Program-made: the position numbers and the translations under genes
Part shown: positions 8,255 through 11,791 of the stretch, one piece after another
How positions within the stretch are numbered: the first letter of the stretch is position 1
Layout: each line of letters starts with the position of its first letter
The notes under the pieces: model-generated
Database searches by the model: none
Seen by the model: the letters and a program-made list of their open reading frames with translations, nothing else
Told to the model about the DNA's origin: nothing
Assembly (NCBI GenBank): GCA_031259665.1
Contig: JAIRLD010000054.1
Span: 1-11,791, forward strand
From: Puniceicoccales bacterium
GTDB lineage: Bacteria; Verrucomicrobiota; Verrucomicrobiia; Opitutales; LL51
Direction of reading: 5' to 3'
Length of the DNA: 11,791 bases

Positions 8255-8268
8255 AACATATAGGTCGC

Positions 8269-8344
<76 letters not shown>

Positions 8345-8375
8345 TTTTCGCCAATATGGAAAACTATGAAAAGTC

Positions 8376-8403
8376 TTGAACGTTATGCTCGTTTTGTTAT
8401 TTT
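8376..8403 (+). promoter_or_regulatory. Candidate promoter of the flavodoxin gene
   Basis: TTGAAC (8376-8381) and TATTTT (8398-8403) are 16 nt apart, and 27 nt separate the -10 from the ATG at 8431. Only a weak purine stretch (AAAAGA, 8425-8430) could act as a ribosome-binding site. Confidence 0.35.
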
Positions 8404-8430
8404 TAGCAGAAATAGTAATCACATAAAAGA

Positions 8431-8901
8431 ATGGCGAAAACACTCGTAGTTTATTATTCCCATATCGGTAATACGCAGGCAATCGCAAAACAAATTCAAA
8501 CCGCTACCGATGGCGATATCTTTGAAATCAAACCCGTAAAACCTTACCCATCGGAATACCATGAAACGACGGAACAGGCACAACAGGAAATTAATGCCGG
8601 ATTCAAGCCCGAAATCAAAAGCAGAGTCGAAAACATAGAAGCCTACGATACGATATTTATAGGCTCCCCATGTTGGTGGTCAACCATAGCCCCACCCGTC
8701 ACCACATTCCTATCAACCCATAACCTGTCAGGCAAAACGATCATCCCATTCATGACACACGAAGGTAGCAAACTTGGCCATAGCACCTCCAGTATAGCTC
8801 AGTTAGTGCCAAACGCAACCATAAAAGCAGGTCACGCATTCTACGGTAGCAGTGCGAAATCAGCCAAAGAAAATGTAGAAAAATGGCTTAAAGACATGTA
8901 G
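8431..8901 (+). CDS. Flavodoxin-family protein
   Basis: A 156-residue cytoplasmic protein with the flavodoxin fold, expected to bind FMN and act in electron transfer or as a small NAD(P)H-linked reductase. The N-terminal strand and phosphate loop read VVYYSHIGNTQAIA (6-19), matching the T/S-x-T-G-N-T FMN phosphate-binding loop with Ile in place of the usual Thr. FIGSPCWWSTIAPPV (about 76-90) is the second flavin loop, with the W-W aromatic pair typical of the Flavodoxin_4 group. FMTHEGSKLGHS (107-118) is the third loop. The full length matches that family, which often has uncertain physiological roles. The gene stands 86 nt after tRNA-Phe with its own candidate promoter and no partner gene. 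Family assignment is strong; the reaction is unknown. Confidence 0.88.
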   Translation: MAKTLVVYYSHIGNTQAIAKQIQTATDGDIFEIKPVKPYPSEYHETTEQAQQEINAGFKPEIKSRVENIEAYDTIFIGSPCWWSTIAPPVTTFLSTHNLSGKTIIPFMTHEGSKLGHSTSSIAQLVPNATIKAGHAFYGSSAKSAKENVEKWLKDM

Positions 8902-9076
8902 ATAATTCCCTAAAATTCCAGAAATTATTACGCTCTAAAATTCGTGTCACTTATTTCAATATAAATAATATTACTGCCCCCCACAAGCCCTGCAATGTGC
9001 TGTGTCCATGCCTTGATCATACTATAGAATGAAAATAAAAGCAATTGAGTACACGTGTTAAGATCTTGTTCGCGTT

Positions 9077-9108
9077 TTTCCATTCCCTAAAATGGAAATT
9101 TTAGTTTT
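9077..9108 (+). terminator. Terminator-like hairpin
   Basis: TTTCCATT (9077-9084) pairs perfectly with AATGGAAA (9091-9098) around loop CCCTAA, and is followed by TTTTAGTTTT. It looks like a weak Rho-independent terminator. It lies 175 nt after the flavodoxin stop and just before the next gene's promoter, so it would insulate that gene from upstream reading. Confidence 0.45.
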
Positions 9109-9136
9109 ACAAAAAAACTTGCGCTTACTTTATAAA
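9107..9136 (+). promoter_or_regulatory. Candidate promoter of the tandem macrodomain gene
   Basis: TTACAA (9107-9112) and TATAAA (9131-9136) are 18 nt apart and 20 nt upstream of the ATG at 9157. The resulting leader would be short. The stretch before the ATG (GCATTCTTCTCGTT) is pyrimidine-rich with no Shine-Dalgarno, so translation may start by another route or weakly. Confidence 0.4.
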
Positions 9137-9156
9137 TAAATAGCATTCTTCTCGTT

Positions 9157-11562
9157 ATGAAGAAAGGTATTCATATTTTAAAGGAACTGTGCTGCGGCTT
9201 AGCTTTACTGAGCAGTACAGTTGTAACGGTTTCTGGAGCAGTCGATATTCTAGATTTTTTAACGCATCCCGATATTCTTAGAGAAGTCGAAGATTTCTCT
9301 CAAGCTGTTCGTGGGAAACTTAACTTTCCCGGAAGAATAAATCCCGCGAGAATAGAGGCATGGAGGGCAGATCCCACACATCAAAGAAGAGAAGAGCATC
9401 CGTTAAGGGTTCATCTTAGACATTCTCTTTCTAATGATATATTTTATTCAAGATTCCTCATGCCAAGTATAAATATAATCCTCGATGGTATGAATGAAGT
9501 GATACATTCCGTTCCCATTGCTGCAATTAATAGCGCGTTTGAAACATCAGATAGAAGCAATCGGGGGAAACCGAAAGTTCATGTCGTATTGGGGCTACCG
9601 GTTGAGTCGCTCCAACATTGGGAAAAAGCAAATGGTGCAATCGTACAAGTCGCAAGCCAATTTAATGCATTGGAATCGACTACACCTGACATTGCACTTT
9701 TACCGACATGGGTTAATGACCCCACCCAAGGCCCCGGAGCATGCTTGCAAGCTTTGACTGCGACAGCCCTGCGCTGTGCCGCCCAAGAACGATGGAAATT
9801 ACCCGATGCGCTATTGCCTTTACTTGAAGGGTGTGTGGTCGAAAGACAACCAATACTTCACAAATATCCTCTACTATATAGAAATGGCTATTGGAATTTA
9901 TTTGAAATACAGAATTTAGCTAATCTATCGAGATTCGCAAATTATATAGAAGCAAATATTGGTCAACTAAGGATACAAGCGCAATGGGTAAGGTGTGAAG
10001 AATCGGGGACGACGCAGTTACAGGTATTCTCTGCGGCACCCGCATTTGTAACGGAACATATCGATTGGAATGAAACGGATGGGCCCGCAGATTACTTTAG
10101 AAGGATAAGTACTGTCATTTTGTGTGCTCAGTATGAGGCATTGGCCCAGATGGCGCGATTGTCGAGACGTTCGTTGCATCTTACAGCGGTTGGAATGGGG
10201 ACTTTCAATAATCCTCCCGAAGCGTTCAATGCAGCACTGGGAGCTGCTCTACGCGTATTGGAAGGTTCGGGTATAGAAGTGTTCTTACATGGATATAGTC
10301 TGGGTGACATCGAAAAATGGAACCGCGCGTTAGCATCCAATGGTTATGAACCAGTTCGGTTTAATCCCAGAGCACCAGGATTTAGTCCAATTGCGCAAAC
10401 GCAAAAAATGGCATTACCTCCACCGAACGGTCTAGCTTTTTTTAGCGATCCTTATATTCCTGAAGCGTTCGAACAATTTTCTTCCGATGTTCGTAGACAA
10501 CTTGGCTTTGCCGGAGTAACAAATCCGGAGAGAATAGCTCAATGGAGAGCAGATCCTACACATCAAAGAGGCGGAGAGCATCCGTTAAGAGCCAGTATTC
10601 GACAGTTTCTTGATCGAAGACATGCACAATTAATGGACCTTGCAACACAAACCTTCGATGGAATGCGAGAGCCGGTGGTATCTGCCTTTTCACTTGAAGA
10701 CATTGACCATATCCAAGAACCGAGCGTTCATGTTGTATTAGGTTTACCGATTGAGTCGCTGCAACACTGGGAAAATGCAGATGGTGCAATCGTACAAGTC
10801 GCAAGCCAATTTAATGGAGTGGAATCGGATGATCCTATAGGTACATATTTGCCGAGGTTAGTTGGCTTTCGATCTCAAGGTCCTGGAGCATGTATGCAAG
10901 CTTTAAGTGCGGCGGCGTTGCGCCGTGTCGCTCACGAACGAAGGCAATTCCCCGATGCGATATTGCCTTTAATTGAAGGATGTACGGTCGGAGGACAACC
11001 AATACGTCTCAAATATCGCAACCTATATTTAAATAGTCTTTTGCGCCCATCGGAAATAAGCAATCTAGAAGATTTGCAACATTTTACAAGTTATATAGAA
11101 AAAAATGCAAAAAAACTAAAAATACCAACGCAATGGGTGAGGTGCGAAGAATCGGGAATAACGCAGTTGCAGGTATTTTGTGCGGCACCATTCTTTCCTA
11201 CACAATCTGTTAACTGGAATAGCACTGATGAGCGCACAAATTGCTTTAGAAGGATAAGTATTGCCCTTCTGTGTGCTCAGTATGAGGCATTGGCCAAAAT
11301 GGCGCGATTGTCGAGACGTTCGTTGCATCTTACAGCGATTGGAATGGGGGTTGTCAATAATCCTTCCTCGGTGCTTGGTGAGGCAGTGAGAGCTGCTTTG
11401 AAAGCACTAGAAGGTTCGACAGTGGCGGTATATTTACACGGATATAGCCTGGATGACACCCAAAAATGGGATCAGGCGTTAGAATCCAATGGTTATGAGC
11501 CAGTTCGGTTTAATCCCGGAGCACCAGGATTTAGTCCAATTGTACGAACACGCAAAAAATAA
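9157..11562 (+). CDS. Exported protein with two tandem MavL-type macrodomain-like units
   Basis: The 801-residue product starts with a Sec-like signal (MKKG, then a hydrophobic 10-26 ending VSGA), so secretion is likely. The rest is two copies of one unit (about 41-411 and 436-792), offset by 383 residues. Each opens with WRADPTHQR (69-77; 463-471). Each carries GAIVQVASQFN (160-170; 543-553), QGPGAC (191-196; 574-579), LQVF-AAP (288-295; 671-678), a CAQYEALA helix (323-330; 706-713), LTA-GMG--NNP (342-353; 725-736) and V-LHGYS (375-381; 758-764). This order (QFN-LE, D-TQGPA, YC-A-P, AYEA, LT-GGG-FGN, V-SYG) matches the macrodomain-like family of the Legionella effector MavL and its eukaryotic and viral relatives, which bind ADP-ribose or remove it from proteins. 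ADP-ribose binding is therefore inferred. Asp188 before TQGP in unit 1 is Phe571 in unit 2. There is no Shine-Dalgarno. Fold call is moderately sure; activity and secretion route are not. Confidence 0.72.
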   Translation: MKKGIHILKELCCGLALLSSTVVTVSGAVDILDFLTHPDILREVEDFSQAVRGKLNFPGRINPARIEAWRADPTHQRREEHPLRVHLRHSLSNDIFYSRFLMPSINIILDGMNEVIHSVPIAAINSAFETSDRSNRGKPKVHVVLGLPVESLQHWEKANGAIVQVASQFNALESTTPDIALLPTWVNDPTQGPGACLQALTATALRCAAQERWKLPDALLPLLEGCVVERQPILHKYPLLYRNGYWNLFEIQNLANLSRFANYIEANIGQLRIQAQWVRCEESGTTQLQVFSAAPAFVTEHIDWNETDGPADYFRRISTVILCAQYEALAQMARLSRRSLHLTAVGMGTFNNPPEAFNAALGAALRVLEGSGIEVFLHGYSLGDIEKWNRALASNGYEPVRFNPRAPGFSPIAQTQKMALPPPNGLAFFSDPYIPEAFEQFSSDVRRQLGFAGVTNPERIAQWRADPTHQRGGEHPLRASIRQFLDRRHAQLMDLATQTFDGMREPVVSAFSLEDIDHIQEPSVHVVLGLPIESLQHWENADGAIVQVASQFNGVESDDPIGTYLPRLVGFRSQGPGACMQALSAAALRRVAHERRQFPDAILPLIEGCTVGGQPIRLKYRNLYLNSLLRPSEISNLEDLQHFTSYIEKNAKKLKIPTQWVRCEESGITQLQVFCAAPFFPTQSVNWNSTDERTNCFRRISIALLCAQYEALAKMARLSRRSLHLTAIGMGVVNNPSSVLGEAVRAALKALEGSTVAVYLHGYSLDDTQKWDQALESNGYEPVRFNPGAPGFSPIVRTRKK
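9277..10389 (+). repeat. Macrodomain-like unit 1
   Basis: The first of two in-frame copies (residues about 41-411). It pairs with unit 2 at a constant DNA offset of 1149 bp from roughly residue 140 to the end. It retains the fuller signature, including NDPTQGPGAC (187-196) and GMGTFNNP (346-353). Confidence 0.75.
10462..11532 (+). repeat. Macrodomain-like unit 2
   Basis: The second copy (residues about 436-792). It keeps GAIVQVASQFN and QGPGAC, but has GFRSQ where unit 1 has NDPTQ, and GVVNNP where unit 1 has GTFNNP. About 25 residues rich in Pro and Phe (412-435) link it to unit 1. Confidence 0.72.
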
Positions 11563-11620
11563 AAGTCCTCTAGAATTACGCGGATGGCGAAATGAAATGG
11601 CTTGAATAAAAGGGAAAAGG

Positions 11621-11656
11621 GCTTAGGAGGATTAAATGAAAATTATTCCCCTAAGC
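11621..11656 (+). promoter_or_regulatory. Inverted repeat enclosing a strong Shine-Dalgarno
   Basis: GCTTAGG (11621-11627) pairs with CCTAAGC (11650-11656). The left arm overlaps the ribosome-binding sequence AGGAGG (11625-11630), and the loop holds the ATG at 11636. The right arm overlaps TCCCCT (11647-11652), which can instead pair with AGGGGA (11677-11682), so the two helices exclude each other. This could control translation start, or be chance. Confidence 0.3.
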
Positions 11657-11761
11657 TTGATTGGATTATCTATTGAAGGGGATGACCTTTACAAGGAGAA
11701 AAAGATAATGCCATTAAGAAGACCAGAAAAAAAAGTAGGCTGTCCATCGGCGAAATGGTAA
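11636..11761 (+). CDS. Small hypothetical ORF (41 aa)
   Basis: An ATG 5 nt after a perfect AGGAGG opens a 41-codon frame ending TAA at 11759-11761. The product is basic (MKIIPLSLIGLS at the start, then MPLRRPEKKVG) and matches no family I know. A second in-frame ATG at 11708 has its own AAGGAG (11693-11698) 9 nt upstream, giving a 17-residue alternative. Another ATG at 11764, two nt after the stop, opens a frame that runs off the window, so this may be a leader peptide before a larger gene. Support is only the ribosome-binding sites and position. Confidence 0.3.
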   Translation: MKIIPLSLIGLSIEGDDLYKEKKIMPLRRPEKKVGCPSAKW

Positions 11762-11791
11762 CTATGACAGGCAAAAGTGTTTTTCCAATGG

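Larger units (their letters stand above)
8902..9156 (+). other. 255-bp intergenic region
   Basis: No credible coding sequence was found between the flavodoxin and the tandem macrodomain gene. It holds the hairpin at 9077-9108 and the promoter candidate at 9107-9136. The 12-mer ATTCCCTAAAAT occurs twice (8905-8916 and 9082-9093), and there are two short palindromes, ACACGTGT (9051-9058) and AAGATCTT (9060-9067). Confidence 0.5.

Noticed and set aside
8214..8255. Two CCCTAGAAAA copies as a mobile-element or att repeat
   Set aside because: The repeat is only 10 bp, both copies are upstream of the tRNA, and no integrase or tRNA 3'-end duplication is visible.
9051..9067. Palindromes ACACGTGT and AAGATCTT as operators
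   Set aside because: Each is only 8 bp and they lie upstream of the hairpin rather than at the promoter, so chance is a sufficient explanation.

Overview
The window looks like a piece of a Gram-negative, probably host-associated chromosome at moderate to low GC. The layout is a few core genes (accA, an oppA-type lipoprotein, a Na+/H+ antiporter, tRNA-Phe) with large, unfamiliar, predicted exported proteins between them. The style of OppA, the PF07399-type antiporter and the effector-like proteins would suit the Planctomycetes-Verrucomicrobia-Chlamydiae group, perhaps an intracellular or symbiotic member. That placement is inference; there is no rRNA or marker set to test it.

Left part (1-2658, minus strand): an oligopeptide-binding lipoprotein gene is followed after 51 nt by accA, the carboxyltransferase alpha subunit of acetyl-CoA carboxylase. 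They probably share a transcript that ends near a strong hairpin at 15-35.

Middle (2780-6751): a long, A-rich gene on the plus strand encodes an exported, mostly helical 846-residue protein of unknown function. It converges on a minus-strand antiporter gene whose true start is most likely 6751, not the longest possible start at 6856.

6939-8144 (minus): a broken gene. Reading across one in-frame stop and three +1 shifts, each at a homopolymer, gives one coherent protein of about 400 residues. It has a signal peptide, a Pro-rich linker, a region resembling bacterial RNase-type (BECR/RNase A-like) toxin domains, and a Ser/Pro/Lys-rich tail.

Right part (8227-11791, plus): tRNA-Phe(GAA) with encoded CCA and a sigma70-like promoter, a small flavodoxin, and then an exported 801-residue protein made of two tandem copies of a macrodomain-like unit. 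The unit carries the QFN / TQGP / LT-GMG-NNP signature seen in MavL-type macrodomain ADP-ribosyl hydrolases and their eukaryotic and viral relatives. This is the most interesting gene here: a predicted secreted, duplicated ADP-ribose-binding or -hydrolysing protein whose second copy has lost an otherwise conserved Asp. Downstream is a strong Shine-Dalgarno buried in an inverted repeat ahead of a short ORF, then the window ends.

The three exported accessory proteins (846 aa, the toxin-like pseudogene, the tandem macrodomain protein) lie close together around the tRNA gene and may form an effector or accessory region. No insertion sequence, integrase, CRISPR array or rRNA was seen, and no gene-free stretch exceeds 300 bases.
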